DNA of 64,000 bases from Pseudofulvibacter geojedonensis (GCF_042675745.1 NZ_JBHTJM010000009.1:186001-250000), one strand, 5' to 3'. Shown: positions 49,900 through 57,499, counted from the first letter of the stretch. Notes: a model not told the origin generated them from the sequence alone. Numbers and translations are program-made.

Positions 49900-51039
49900 C
49901 TAATTAGTTTTTACAAAATTACAAAGTAACTCTAATACATTTGTTATTTCTTCTTTTGTATTATAGATGTGCAAACAAAAACGCAAACGTTCTTCGCCTT
50001 CTGGTACAGTTGGAGACAATATTGGCTTTACATCAAAGCTATTTTGTAATAATAAATTAGAAATATCTTTCACCTCTTTATTTCCAGAAATAATGCAAGA
50101 CTGAATAGCCGAGTTAGAATTAATAAAGTATTTACTCACACCTAATTCATCTATTTTCGACTTAAAAAACTGAATTATGTTTTCTAATTTTTGATCCCCT
50201 TTTGCTGAATTTAACTCATTATAAGCAACTTTTATTAACGATAAACTATGAGGAGTCATCGCGGTAGTATAAATAAATGGTCTAGAAAAGTTAATTAGAT
50301 ATTTTTTTAATTGATTAGAAGCCAGAATAGCAGCTCCGTGACATCCTAAAGCTTTTCCAAAGGTCATTATTCTTGCAAAAACATCTTTTTCTATTCTTAA
50401 TTGCTGAATTAACCCGAAATCAAAAACACCTAGAGCATGAGCTTCATCAATAATTAAATGAGCTTTATGTTTCTTAGTTATTTGAAGCATTGCTTTTAAA
50501 TCTGGAGAATCTCCATCCATCGAAAAAACCGATTCGGTTACTACATATATTTCATTTTCAGAAAAGAACTCTCGACTGCGCTCGAGTTGGGAACTTAAAT
50601 CGTCTAAATTATTGTGCTGAAACTTATAAGCTTTAGCATTAGATAGTTTTATACCATCTCTAATAGATGCATGTGCATATTCATCATACAAAATAATATC
50701 TCCTCGCTGGGGTACAGAACTAAACAAACCTAAATTAGCATTATACCCAGAATTAAATAATAAAGCTGATTCTGAATTATGATAATTAGACAATTTTGCT
50801 TCTAGTTCATTGTATAAAGAATAATTACCAGACAACAATCTTGAACCAGTTGCACCATTAACTTTTAAGCTACTATCTAATAAATACTGGTGAGCCTTAT
50901 TAAAAATAGCTTCTGACTTGGCAAACCCCAAATAATCATTAGAGGAAAAATCTATTAAATCATCTCTAGTTGCTAAACCTCTTAATGATCTGTTTTCTAT
51001 CCTGTTTAAAAGCTTTTTATGTAGTTTATCTGGAAACAT
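49900..51039 (-). CDS. bioF: 8-amino-7-oxononanoate synthase
   Basis: BioF condenses a pimeloyl thioester with alanine to KAPA. The 379-residue PLP enzyme shows DFSSNDYLGFA (30-40), NGATGSRLLSGN (61-72), Asp198 in LIIDEAHALG and the PLP Lys229 in TFGKALGCHGA. Codons for residues 150-158 (SQLERSRE) are formed by a short dyad repeat. A promoter box ends 4 nt before the ATG. It is the first gene of the biotin cluster. Confidence 0.94.
   Translation of the reverse strand: MFPDKLHKKLLNRIENRSLRGLATRDDLIDFSSNDYLGFAKSEAIFNKAHQYLLDSSLKVNGATGSRLLSGNYSLYNELEAKLSNYHNSESALLFNSGYNANLGLFSSVPQRGDIILYDEYAHASIRDGIKLSNAKAYKFQHNNLDDLSSQLERSREFFSENEIYVVTESVFSMDGDSPDLKAMLQITKKHKAHLIIDEAHALGVFDFGLIQQLRIEKDVFARIMTFGKALGCHGAAILASNQLKKYLINFSRPFIYTTAMTPHSLSLIKVAYNELNSAKGDQKLENIIQFFKSKIDELGVSKYFINSNSAIQSCIISGNKEVKDISNLLLQNSFDVKPILSPTVPEGEERLRFCLHIYNTKEEITNVLELLCNFVKTN
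50571..50586. repeat. Dyad repeat CTCGACTGCGCTCGAG inside bioF
   Basis: The stem CTCGA/TCGAG with a 6-nt loop lies within the bioF reading frame and encodes part of LERSRE. It matches a repeat I recall as usually intergenic in Flavobacteriaceae, and shares the CGAC core with the other short repeats here. Confidence 0.6.
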
Positions 51040-51043
51040 TTGT

Positions 51044-51051
51044 CAAATATA
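51044..51051 (-). promoter_or_regulatory. -7 box directly upstream of bioF
   Basis: TATATTTG on the minus strand ends 4 nt before the bioF ATG, suggesting a leaderless transcript. A TTG lies 24 bp further upstream, longer than normal spacing. No BirA-type operator is seen. Confidence 0.55.
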
Positions 51052-51108
51052 CAAAGACATTTAGCTTACCGAAAACAAATTAAATTATCTTTTTTTAATA
51101 TTTTATTA

Positions 51109-51136
51109 TTGTTTTTCAATAATTTTTATAAATTTG
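51109..51136 (+). promoter_or_regulatory. Promoter of the DUF2975-HTH operon with overlapping dyad
   Basis: TTG (51109-51111), 17 bp and TAAATTTG (51129-51136) form a complete promoter. ATTATTG-ttttt-CAATAAT (51105-51123) is a perfect 7-bp dyad covering the -33 element, a plausible operator for the HTH protein of this operon. Confidence 0.65.
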
Positions 51137-51159
51137 TTATCGTTAAACAATAATTAAAA

Positions 51160-51669
51160 ATGAGAAAACTAACTATTTTAAAAACTATTATTGACTTTTT
51201 ATGGATTCTTTCCTTAATGACTCTACCTTTTATTATTTTACTAATTGGAATTACATTATTTAATAATAGTCTAATAGGAAAATACAATCTTCGCATTTAT
51301 GGATTACATATAGAAGAATTTACCTCAACAACAAAATCACTACTTATTTTACCCATGATCGCTTATATGCTTGTTATTTACTGCATTTATCTTTTTAGAA
51401 ACGTTATTAAAAAGTTTAACGAATTAAACGTTTTCAACTCTTCTGTTATTCAGAACATGAACAAAATAGGTATTACATTAATCATAATAGCCTTCCTAAA
51501 CACAATACCTAGCATGATTTACAAAGAAATAAAACATGGTTCATTTGAATTTGGCTTTGGAACTAGTCCGTTTTTAATCACTTTAATCTTAGGCTTATTT
51601 TTCATGGTGTTAAGTGAAATATTTAAAATTGCTAAAACTGCTAAAGAAGAAAACGAATTAACTATATAA
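51160..51669 (+). CDS. DUF2975 membrane protein, copy 1
   Basis: The 169-residue protein has four hydrophobic segments (about 9-32, 60-85, 103-122 and 135-157) and ends in EENELTI, the typical C-terminus of DUF2975 proteins. The part NELNVFNSSVIQNMNKIGITLIIIAF is also characteristic. Function is unknown. The gene is 2 bp from a second DUF2975 gene, itself 2 bp from a HTH gene; DUF2975 and small HTH genes are commonly paired. Confidence 0.85.
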   Translation: MRKLTILKTIIDFLWILSLMTLPFIILLIGITLFNNSLIGKYNLRIYGLHIEEFTSTTKSLLILPMIAYMLVIYCIYLFRNVIKKFNELNVFNSSVIQNMNKIGITLIIIAFLNTIPSMIYKEIKHGSFEFGFGTSPFLITLILGLFFMVLSEIFKIAKTAKEENELTI

Positions 51670-51671
51670 TT

Positions 51672-52187
51672 ATGGAAATAGAAAAAAAAATTAAGGTTTT
51701 ACACATCATTGCATGGGTTTTATGTGTTGGAATAATTATAAAGTTAGGAGGTATTGCCATATCATATTTTGCTAGTATTGCTAACCCCGAAGCTTCAAAA
51801 AACCTATACAACGGATTAAATTTAAGTGCTGCCTATCAGTTAAGTTTTAATCATTATTCTTTTATGATATTGGGAAAGATAGTATTGCTTGCTATTCAGG
51901 CTTATATAATTTTTTTAGTGGCTAGATTTCTGAAAAAAATCAATTATTCTCAGCCTTTTAACTCTAATCTATTAATGGTTCTTAATAAAATAAATACATC
52001 TATTATAAACCTTTGGTTTGCAACCATATTATTTAATATTCATTTGATATACTTAAAAAAAGTATACAATATTACTTATCCCTTAGCAAGTATTGATTTT
52101 ATTTTGCTAACAGTCATAATTTTTATTTTATCAAGTATTTTTAAAAGAGGAATTGAGATTCAACAAGAAAACGAATTAACTATATAG
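51672..52187 (+). CDS. DUF2975 membrane protein, copy 2
   Basis: The 171-residue protein has four membrane segments and the same QENELTI ending as its neighbour. At DNA level the last 20 bases are nearly the same in both genes (GAAAACGAATTAACTATATA). The central segments differ, so the copies are old duplicates or distinct subfamilies. It may form a heteromer with copy 1; this is a guess. Confidence 0.82.
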   Translation: MEIEKKIKVLHIIAWVLCVGIIIKLGGIAISYFASIANPEASKNLYNGLNLSAAYQLSFNHYSFMILGKIVLLAIQAYIIFLVARFLKKINYSQPFNSNLLMVLNKINTSIINLWFATILFNIHLIYLKKVYNITYPLASIDFILLTVIIFILSSIFKRGIEIQQENELTI

Positions 52188-52189
52188 TT

Positions 52190-52396
52190 ATGCCCATACA
52201 AATTAATTTAGATGTAATGCTTGCTAAACGCAAGATGAAAAGCAAAGAATTGGCAGAAATTATTGGGATAACTACAGCAAACCTTTCTATTTTAAAATCC
52301 GGTAAAGCTAAAGCTATTCGATTTTCTACACTAGAAGCTATTTGTAAAGCTTTAGATTGTCAGCCAGCTGATATTATAGAATATAGAGACAAGTAA
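52190..52396 (+). CDS. Small HTH (XRE/Cro-type) regulator
   Basis: The 68-residue protein is a single helix-turn-helix domain (MPIQINLDVMLAKRKMKSKELAEIIGITTANLSILKSGKAKAIRFSTLEAICKALDCQPADIIEYR), of the YozG/Cro type. It is the usual partner of DUF2975 proteins and probably regulates this operon, perhaps under control of the membrane proteins. Confidence 0.9.
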   Translation: MPIQINLDVMLAKRKMKSKELAEIIGITTANLSILKSGKAKAIRFSTLEAICKALDCQPADIIEYRDK

Positions 52397-52419
52397 TTTG
52401 TTAATAATAAGCTAAATAA

Positions 52420-52449
52420 TTGGAAGCAACACCCTGTTTAGTATCTTTG
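52420..52449 (+). promoter_or_regulatory. Promoter of the OmpH/Skp gene
   Basis: TTG (52420-52422), 19 bp and TATCTTTG (52442-52449) form an exact promoter 21 nt before the ATG at 52471. Confidence 0.78.
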
Positions 52450-52470
52450 AAAAAATGAAATTAAATAATT

Positions 52471-52983
52471 ATGAAATTAAAATACTTTTTTATTGTTAGC
52501 TCTTTATTTCTAGCTAGTTTAAATATTCAGGCACAAAGCAAGGTTGGAACTGTAAATATAGACTTGATATTGAGTAAAATGCCAGAGTTGACTCAAGTTC
52601 AACATATGCTTGATAAGTATGGAAAAGAATTAAGTTCTGCTTACGAAGACAAAATAGCTAGTTATAAAGTTAAAATAGAAAAATACAAAGAAGGAGAAAC
52701 CACCAACTCAGATGTAATGAAAAAAACCCTTCAACAAGAAATAATTGCTTTAGAAAATGACATTAATAAGTTTAAAAATAACGGTGTAAAATTAACTCAA
52801 ATCAGAAAAGACGAACTATTAAGGCCGCTTTATCAAAAGATTAGTGACATGGTGCAAACTGTAGCTAAAGAGCAAAACTACTCACAAATTTTAACTACAG
52901 ATGGTAATGAATTTGCCTATGCAGATGAAAAATTTGATATTACTAAAACAGTTATGAACAAATTAGGGTTGAAGACTGAATAA
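52471..52983 (+). CDS. OmpH/Skp-family periplasmic chaperone
   Basis: The 170-residue protein has a signal peptide (MKLKYFFIVSSLFLASLNIQAQ), then KVGTVNIDLILSKMPE as in Skp/OmpH, a long helical hairpin (about 45-120) and a closing EKFDITKTVMNKLGL segment. Skp-type trimers carry unfolded outer-membrane proteins. It is a single gene with its own promoter and terminator. Confidence 0.88.
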   Translation: MKLKYFFIVSSLFLASLNIQAQSKVGTVNIDLILSKMPELTQVQHMLDKYGKELSSAYEDKIASYKVKIEKYKEGETTNSDVMKKTLQQEIIALENDINKFKNNGVKLTQIRKDELLRPLYQKISDMVQTVAKEQNYSQILTTDGNEFAYADEKFDITKTVMNKLGLKTE

Positions 52984-53008
52984 CTTAAATATAATTTTGA
53001 AATACAAG

Positions 53009-53024
53009 CCTAACTTTTGTTAGG
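53009..53024 (+). terminator. Terminator of the OmpH/Skp gene
   Basis: CCTAAC (53009-53014) pairs with GTTAGG (53019-53024), followed by seven Ts on the plus strand. Confidence 0.75.
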
Positions 53025-53029
53025 TTTTT

Positions 53030-54565
53030 TTAATACAAATCCCAATTACCTTGTTTGTAATAGGTATACAATACAGGTTCAAAAATAGTATTAGTTTTTA
53101 TTCCAGTTGTATCTACAAGAGGTTTACCAAAGGAAGTAATTTGCGGTATTGCTTCATTGTTAAACCATCTTAAAGAAACATTAGAAACGTCTATATTTGA
53201 TAACATTTCTTTTGTTATTGTTTTTTTCTTTGCCAACACCCAACCCCATTCTCCTAATGTTAAAACTTGATTATGCATTGGCAAGGTTTTAAAACCAACA
53301 GATTTCAAGGTTTTATCTACACAATAAAATGCTTTTGTTGCATAATACGGACTACCTGCTTGAGTAATAAAAACTCCATCGTCAGATAATTTATTCTTGC
53401 ACAAGTAATAAAACTCCTTAGTGTAAAGTTTGTTTAAATCTACATTATTAGGATCTGGTAAATCCACTAATATCAAATCAAATTGTTGCTTGCTTTTTTC
53501 TAAATATGTAAAGGCATCTTGAGTTACTGTCTGGAGCTTATCATTATTCATAGAGTTGGCATTCAAATCGGTAAATATCGTATTCTCTTTTCCTAACTCA
53601 ATCATTGCCTTATCTAAGTCTACCAATGTAATCTTATCAATACCCTTATACTTTAGTAATTCTCTAGCTATGCAACCATCTCCCCCTCCTAGAATCAAAA
53701 TGTTTTTTTTAACTCCTGATAAATTCATAGCCATGTGTACCATTGGTTCATGATACATAAACTCATCAAAAGTAGAAAGTTGTTGATTTCCATTGATATA
53801 TAACGAATGCCAATTTCTCCACTTAGTAACTACTATTTTCTGGTACTTAGTTTGCTTTGTATAAACTATCTTATCTTTATACTTTACTTGTTCTCCAAAA
53901 GTGACAATTGGCTTAGCAAAAACAGCTCCTAATGTTATACCTACAAACACTAATAAATAAGCAATCTTAAATCCTTTTTGCCATTTAGCACCTATAAAAT
54001 CTTTCAACACTAAAAAAAGCCAAAAAGAGATAAACAAGTTTAAAAGTCCAAGTAAAAAGGGTGTATAGGTTAAACCTAAATAAGGTAGGCCTACAAAAGC
54101 AAAAAACAGTCCTCCGATTAAACTTCCGTAGTAATCTTTTTCTAGAATATTAGATATGTTTAACCTAAGTTCTTCAAATTCATTGTTAATTCTTGTTGCA
54201 AAAGGAATTTCTAACCCTATTAACAATCCTATTAAAATAGAAAGTATATAAATAACCAGCCACGAGCTATCTGTAAATCCATAGACCAAATAAGAAATAA
54301 TAGCAGAAAACGACACTAATACCGATAGTATCAACTCGGTTAACACAAAATAAGCAACAATGTTTTTATTAAACAACTTGCTAATTCTACTCCCAAGTCC
54401 CATTGCAAAAAGCATAATAGAAACAATAAGTGTAAACTGCAAAATTGCATTACCTATAAAATATGATGCTAATGTAGATAGTATATACTCAGCTACAATA
54501 CCACTAACACCTGTTGCAAACAAGGCGGTTTTTAAAACAAAAGACTTTCTTTTATTTGTACTCAA
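53030..54565 (-). CDS. speE: Membrane-anchored polyamine aminopropyltransferase (spermidine synthase-like)
   Basis: The 511-residue protein has about seven membrane helices (about 10-220) and then a spermidine-synthase domain (about 240-505). The SAM-binding motif is ILILGGGDGCIARELLKY, with ITLVDLD and LILVDLPDPN following. Decarboxylated SAM made by SpeD, encoded in the same run, would be the aminopropyl donor. Translation starts at TTG 54565. The membrane part suggests a role beyond bulk polyamine synthesis. Confidence 0.87.
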   Translation of the reverse strand: MSTNKRKSFVLKTALFATGVSGIVAEYILSTLASYFIGNAILQFTLIVSIMLFAMGLGSRISKLFNKNIVAYFVLTELILSVLVSFSAIISYLVYGFTDSSWLVIYILSILIGLLIGLEIPFATRINNEFEELRLNISNILEKDYYGSLIGGLFFAFVGLPYLGLTYTPFLLGLLNLFISFWLFLVLKDFIGAKWQKGFKIAYLLVFVGITLGAVFAKPIVTFGEQVKYKDKIVYTKQTKYQKIVVTKWRNWHSLYINGNQQLSTFDEFMYHEPMVHMAMNLSGVKKNILILGGGDGCIARELLKYKGIDKITLVDLDKAMIELGKENTIFTDLNANSMNNDKLQTVTQDAFTYLEKSKQQFDLILVDLPDPNNVDLNKLYTKEFYYLCKNKLSDDGVFITQAGSPYYATKAFYCVDKTLKSVGFKTLPMHNQVLTLGEWGWVLAKKKTITKEMLSNIDVSNVSLRWFNNEAIPQITSFGKPLVDTTGIKTNTIFEPVLYTYYKQGNWDLY

Positions 54566-54581
54566 ATCTAATTTTCAAAAA

Positions 54582-55367
54582 TTACTTTCCAAAACCTCCT
54601 GAACGTGACCTAGTAGAAGAAGACCCACTATATCTAGATGAGCTTCTACTCTTTCTAGATGAAAAACTTTTCCAACCAGAGTTAGATTTCACTCTACTGT
54701 AAAAACTTGGACGTTTAGACTGCTGATATGTACTCCTAGTACCATGTGTATAAGCTCCGGTAGTAGTTCTACCATAGTAAGGAGTTGAAGTAGCTCTATA
54801 TGCATTATACGAATTGTAATCACGTTGGTAAGCTGGCCTTCTTAACATCCAATACCAAAATAACAAACTTGGAGTATGAGATCTCCATCTTCTTTCACTA
54901 GTAGTATGATTTTTAGATGCCACTGTTGTTGAGTCTGAAACTATACTATCTTTTTCTTCATCTTTACTTACCCATTCACCATACTTTGGATTTCCAATAG
55001 CCCAACCATATCCTACTGGTTGTGCTACTCTAGATAATTTCCCATTATGATTAGAGACGATTTCCATTCCTAAATCATTTTCGTGAGCTGTAAAGAACTT
55101 TTCATTTACAGGTTTCCAATCTAAAGAGTCGACAATTAAAGAATCGTTTTCTACTTTGAAAATGTGGTATTTGTGTTTAAAAACCATCAAATCATTTTGT
55201 TCTTCAACATTCATATCGTTTAACACAATTGAATAGTCTGATCCTGATAATTTTTGTTGAAGAACATCAGTTGGCTCAACAGCTACTTCTAGTGCTGGCT
55301 TTTCAGACTTTCCGCAAGAAAATAGTAATAATGTTATTGCTAAGACCGAAGTAATTAGGTTTTTCAT
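54582..55367 (-). CDS. Lipoprotein with Ser/Arg/Gly-rich tail
   Basis: The 261-residue protein has a lipoprotein signal (MKNLITSVLAITLLLFSC, Cys18), a folded central domain with PVGYGWAIGNPKYGEWV (about 116-133) and a low-complexity Ser/Arg/Tyr tail ending in RSRSGGFGK. Similar lipoproteins with a GGFG end accompany DUF4178 and spermidine-synthase genes elsewhere, and the E. coli yjf operon lipoprotein is comparable. No activity is known. It is 2 bp from the DUF4178 gene and 16 bp from the aminopropyltransferase gene. Confidence 0.7.
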   Translation of the reverse strand: MKNLITSVLAITLLLFSCGKSEKPALEVAVEPTDVLQQKLSGSDYSIVLNDMNVEEQNDLMVFKHKYHIFKVENDSLIVDSLDWKPVNEKFFTAHENDLGMEIVSNHNGKLSRVAQPVGYGWAIGNPKYGEWVSKDEEKDSIVSDSTTVASKNHTTSERRWRSHTPSLLFWYWMLRRPAYQRDYNSYNAYRATSTPYYGRTTTGAYTHGTRSTYQQSKRPSFYSRVKSNSGWKSFSSRKSRSSSRYSGSSSTRSRSGGFGK

Positions 55368-55369
55368 AT

Positions 55370-55852
55370 TTAGTTAGCTTTAATATTTTTAATTGCTGAT
55401 TTTTTTAATTCCATACCACAAAAAGATTCATAACTACCATCAGCCCATTTTTCTATTGTAAACATCATATCTTTTTTGTAAAATACGTATGACTCAAGAT
55501 CTTCCCATGACCCACTATTAGTTATATTTTTATATACACCTCTGTAATTCTCTTCTAAACTATACTCTTTAGCTAAATAAACTATTGATTTTTCTTGAAT
55601 TGCATTTTCTAATATAGATGAGTCGATTGTTATTTCTTCACTAAAATACACTTCTATATCACCTCTATATCTTTCTACCTCTAAATAAGCTATTTCATTA
55701 TTTTTAGACTGAATTTTATATTCTATACTTCTTCCATCACCTCGCCAATCATACTCTCCTACCTCTAATATTTCCCATTCAACTTTTTGAAACTTGAATG
55801 TAAACCCTACTCGCAGTTTATCTAATTCAAAACTTTCTGATTTCCCAAACAT
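55370..55852 (-). CDS. DUF4178 domain protein
   Basis: The 160-residue soluble protein fits DUF4178: LRVGFTFKFQKVEWEILEVGEYDWRGDGRSIEYKIQ near the start, then YLEVERYRGDIEVYFSE and WADGSYESFCGMELKKS. DUF4178 proteins occur with polyamine enzymes, ion channels and envelope-stress genes in many bacteria. The molecular role is unknown. It lies between the channel gene and the lipoprotein gene with gaps of 2-6 bp. Confidence 0.78.
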   Translation of the reverse strand: MFGKSESFELDKLRVGFTFKFQKVEWEILEVGEYDWRGDGRSIEYKIQSKNNEIAYLEVERYRGDIEVYFSEEITIDSSILENAIQEKSIVYLAKEYSLEENYRGVYKNITNSGSWEDLESYVFYKKDMMFTIEKWADGSYESFCGMELKKSAIKNIKAN

Positions 55853-55858
55853 TGTATT

Positions 55859-56131
55859 TTAGTTATTTATTACTTCCCCACAATTAGGACAAGTACATGT
55901 CTTTTTATTTTTCTGAACCTCTTCTATATAGGCAGAACTAATTATACCAGTTGGCAATGCTACAATCCCAATTCCTAACAAAGCAATTACAGCACTTAAT
56001 AACTTACCTAGACCAATAATTGGATAAATATCTCCATAACCAACAGTTGTTAACGTTGCCACCGCCCACCATAATGATTCACCTATATTTTCAAACGCTT
56101 TTGGTTGTGCTTCATTTTCTATATTAAACAT
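55859..56131 (-). CDS. Potassium channel pore part (3' half of a split gene)
   Basis: This 90-residue frame holds the selectivity filter TLTTVGYGDIYP (about 26-37), the S6 helix LLSAVIALLGIGIVALPTGII and a C-terminal zinc-knuckle-like CTCPNCG. The sequence before its ATG continues in the same frame as ILLILASTL, the rest of the S5 helix, so the ATG is internal and the frame belongs to the upstream gene. A 7-T run causes the break. Alone it would be a two-helix pore fragment. Confidence 0.8.
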   Translation of the reverse strand: MFNIENEAQPKAFENIGESLWWAVATLTTVGYGDIYPIIGLGKLLSAVIALLGIGIVALPTGIISSAYIEEVQKNKKTCTCPNCGEVINN

Positions 56132-56148
56132 TAAAGTTGAAGCTAAAA

Positions 56149-56652
56149 TTAGTAATATAAAACTAAAAAAACTGTTACTAATATTTCATTTCTAGTTTTT
56201 CTTATTACGGAACCTATTAGTTTAAGTGATTTAAAGTGTCTATTCAATTTTAGTATTCTCAATAAACGCAATAGACGCAATGACCTAATAATACGCAAGT
56301 CCATTTTAAATATAAAAGGTAAATAAAATGGTAATATTGAAAACAGGTCTACTAAACCTAAAAATGAAAATGCGTATTTACATCTCGCCTTAAATTTTGA
56401 CAAATGCGGATACATATAATCTGCTACCCACAAACGCAAAATATATTCCACAGAAAAAATGATGATAGAAAACAATTCAATTCCTCTAAAAAGTAGATTA
56501 TATTCAATATTAATTTCTTTGTAAGATTCCAATACAATTGCAAATGCATTAAGTATTATTAATCCTGAAATGAAATATTCAACAAAATAGTCTCCTTTAT
56601 TTTTTCCTTTATCGCCATCGAGTAACAAATATGTTTGCTTTCTAATGCCCAT
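56149..56652 (-). CDS. Voltage-gated potassium channel, S1-S5 part (5' half of a split gene)
   Basis: The 167-residue frame has the Kv-type voltage-sensing domain: S1 (about 24-43), S2/S3 (RGIELFSIIIFSVEYILRLWVADY; FSFLGLVDLFSILPFYLPFIF) and the S4 segment LRIIRSLRLLRLLRILKLNRHFK with regularly spaced Arg. It runs into a stop just after the start of S5 (ILVTVFLVLYY). With the next frame it would give one channel of about 265 residues. It overlaps speD by 11 bp. Confidence 0.82.
   Translation of the reverse strand: MGIRKQTYLLLDGDKGKNKGDYFVEYFISGLIILNAFAIVLESYKEINIEYNLLFRGIELFSIIIFSVEYILRLWVADYMYPHLSKFKARCKYAFSFLGLVDLFSILPFYLPFIFKMDLRIIRSLRLLRLLRILKLNRHFKSLKLIGSVIRKTRNEILVTVFLVLYY
56165..56171 (-). 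other. Seven-T slippery run at the channel frameshift
   Basis: The minus strand reads GTT TTT TTA in the upstream frame, a perfect X-XXY-YYZ heptamer (T TTT TTA). A -1 shift here continues as S-F-I-L-L-I-L-A-S-T-L-M into the pore frame. It can be a lost base, a sequencing error, a phase-variable tract or a programmed site. Confidence 0.75.
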
Positions 56653-57031
56653 TGGTAACTAACGTGTGTTTTTTAACTTCTTGTAAGTTTCCTCTCTTTT
56701 CTTGGGATTGAGTTACTTTTTTAGCTTGAAATTCTTTTGCAAGCCAATCAATCCCTTCAACTAAATCATAAGATTTACCACATGTAAAAAAATCGATCGC
56801 TACATAATTATGTTCTGGCCAAGTATGAATTGCTATATGACTTTCTTCTATTACAATTACACCACTTACACCTATTGGAGAAAACTCGTGAATGATTGCA
56901 TTAACAACTGAAAGATTCATCATTTTAGCTGCTTGTAACAACACCTTTTTTATATAGTTTGAAGAGTTAATACGCTCTTCATGGCAACCATAAAAATCTA
57001 CTGTAGTTTGGTGTCCTAAAAATGAATTCAT
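56642..57031 (-). CDS. speD: S-adenosylmethionine decarboxylase
   Basis: SpeD makes decarboxylated SAM, the aminopropyl donor for spermidine. The 129-residue prokaryotic-type proenzyme has the self-cleavage site at Ser64 in VIEESHIAIHTWPEH (pyruvoyl formed from Ser), plus His69 and Cys84 in AIDFFTCG. It leads the operon containing the channel, DUF4178, a lipoprotein and the aminopropyltransferase, so both enzymes for spermidine formation are present. Confidence 0.93.
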   Translation of the reverse strand: MNSFLGHQTTVDFYGCHEERINSSNYIKKVLLQAAKMMNLSVVNAIIHEFSPIGVSGVIVIEESHIAIHTWPEHNYVAIDFFTCGKSYDLVEGIDWLAKEFQAKKVTQSQEKRGNLQEVKKHTLVTNGH

Positions 57032-57036
57032 AAGCT

Positions 57037-57044
57037 CAAATATA
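57037..57044 (-). promoter_or_regulatory. -7 box directly upstream of speD
   Basis: TATATTTG on the minus strand ends 5 nt before the ATG at 57031, implying a leaderless mRNA for the speD operon. No clear -33 TTG is present. Confidence 0.5.
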
Positions 57045-57093
57045 ACGAAAAACTTACTTGTAAATTTTCATAAACAAGAATGTTCTTAACAAA

Positions 57094-57122
57094 AAAACGC
57101 CTAACAAGTTGTTAGGCGTTTT
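57094..57122 (-). terminator. Terminator of atpD-atpC
   Basis: A perfect 12-bp stem, AAAACGCCTAAC (57094-57105) with GTTAGGCGTTTT (57111-57122), and a 5-nt loop lie just after the atpC stop, with further Ts on the minus strand. Confidence 0.85.
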
Positions 57123-57144
57123 GATATTATAATTAGCAATGTAT

Positions 57145-57423
57145 TTAATCTGCTAATACAATTACTTTATTATCTTTCATTTCAATTGTTCCGCTATTAA
57201 TAGCTAACAATGTTTCATTATTAGATCCTTTAGAAAACTTTTCAGCTACACTTTTGTCTAACTCAACATTTCCATAAATTTTCACATTACCTTTTCCTAA
57301 AATAGAAACTACTGGTGCATGATTGTCTAACATTTGAAATTCACCATTTACTCCTGGAACAGCAACAGAGGTTACTTCTCCGCTGTATAAAGTTGCTTCT
57401 GGTGTTACTATTTCTAAATACAT
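57145..57423 (-). CDS. atpC: F1 ATP synthase epsilon subunit (short form)
   Basis: The 92-residue protein is the N-terminal beta-sandwich of epsilon: LEIVTPEATLYSGEVTSVAVPGVNGEFQMLDNHAPVVSILGKGNVKI, ending at DNKVIVLAD. The two C-terminal helices that inhibit ATP hydrolysis in longer epsilon subunits are missing, as is common in Bacteroidota. It lies 76 bp after atpD, separated by a repeat-rich spacer; the other ATP synthase genes are elsewhere. Confidence 0.93.
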   Translation of the reverse strand: MYLEIVTPEATLYSGEVTSVAVPGVNGEFQMLDNHAPVVSILGKGNVKIYGNVELDKSVAEKFSKGSNNETLLAINSGTIEMKDNKVIVLAD

Positions 57424-57430
57424 AATTTAT

Positions 57431-57497
57431 TAGTATTGAGTAGTGAGTATTGAGTATTTAGAAGTTCTCACTACTAATATCTCATATCTCATTACTA
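57431..57497. repeat. AGTATTGAGTA-type repeat cluster between atpD and atpC
   Basis: AGTATTGAGTA occurs twice (57432-57442, 57446-57456). GTAGTGAG (57440-57447) pairs with CTCACTAC (57467-57474), and ATCTCATATCTCAT continues the pattern. I recall such GAGTA/CTCA-rich repeats in spacers of other Flavobacteriaceae. It could alter the atpD:atpC ratio. Confidence 0.65.
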
Positions 57498-57499
57498 GT

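Noticed and set aside
51040..51159. BirA-type operator upstream of bioF
   Set aside because: No TTGTAAAC-like half-sites with the required spacing were found, only promoter boxes.
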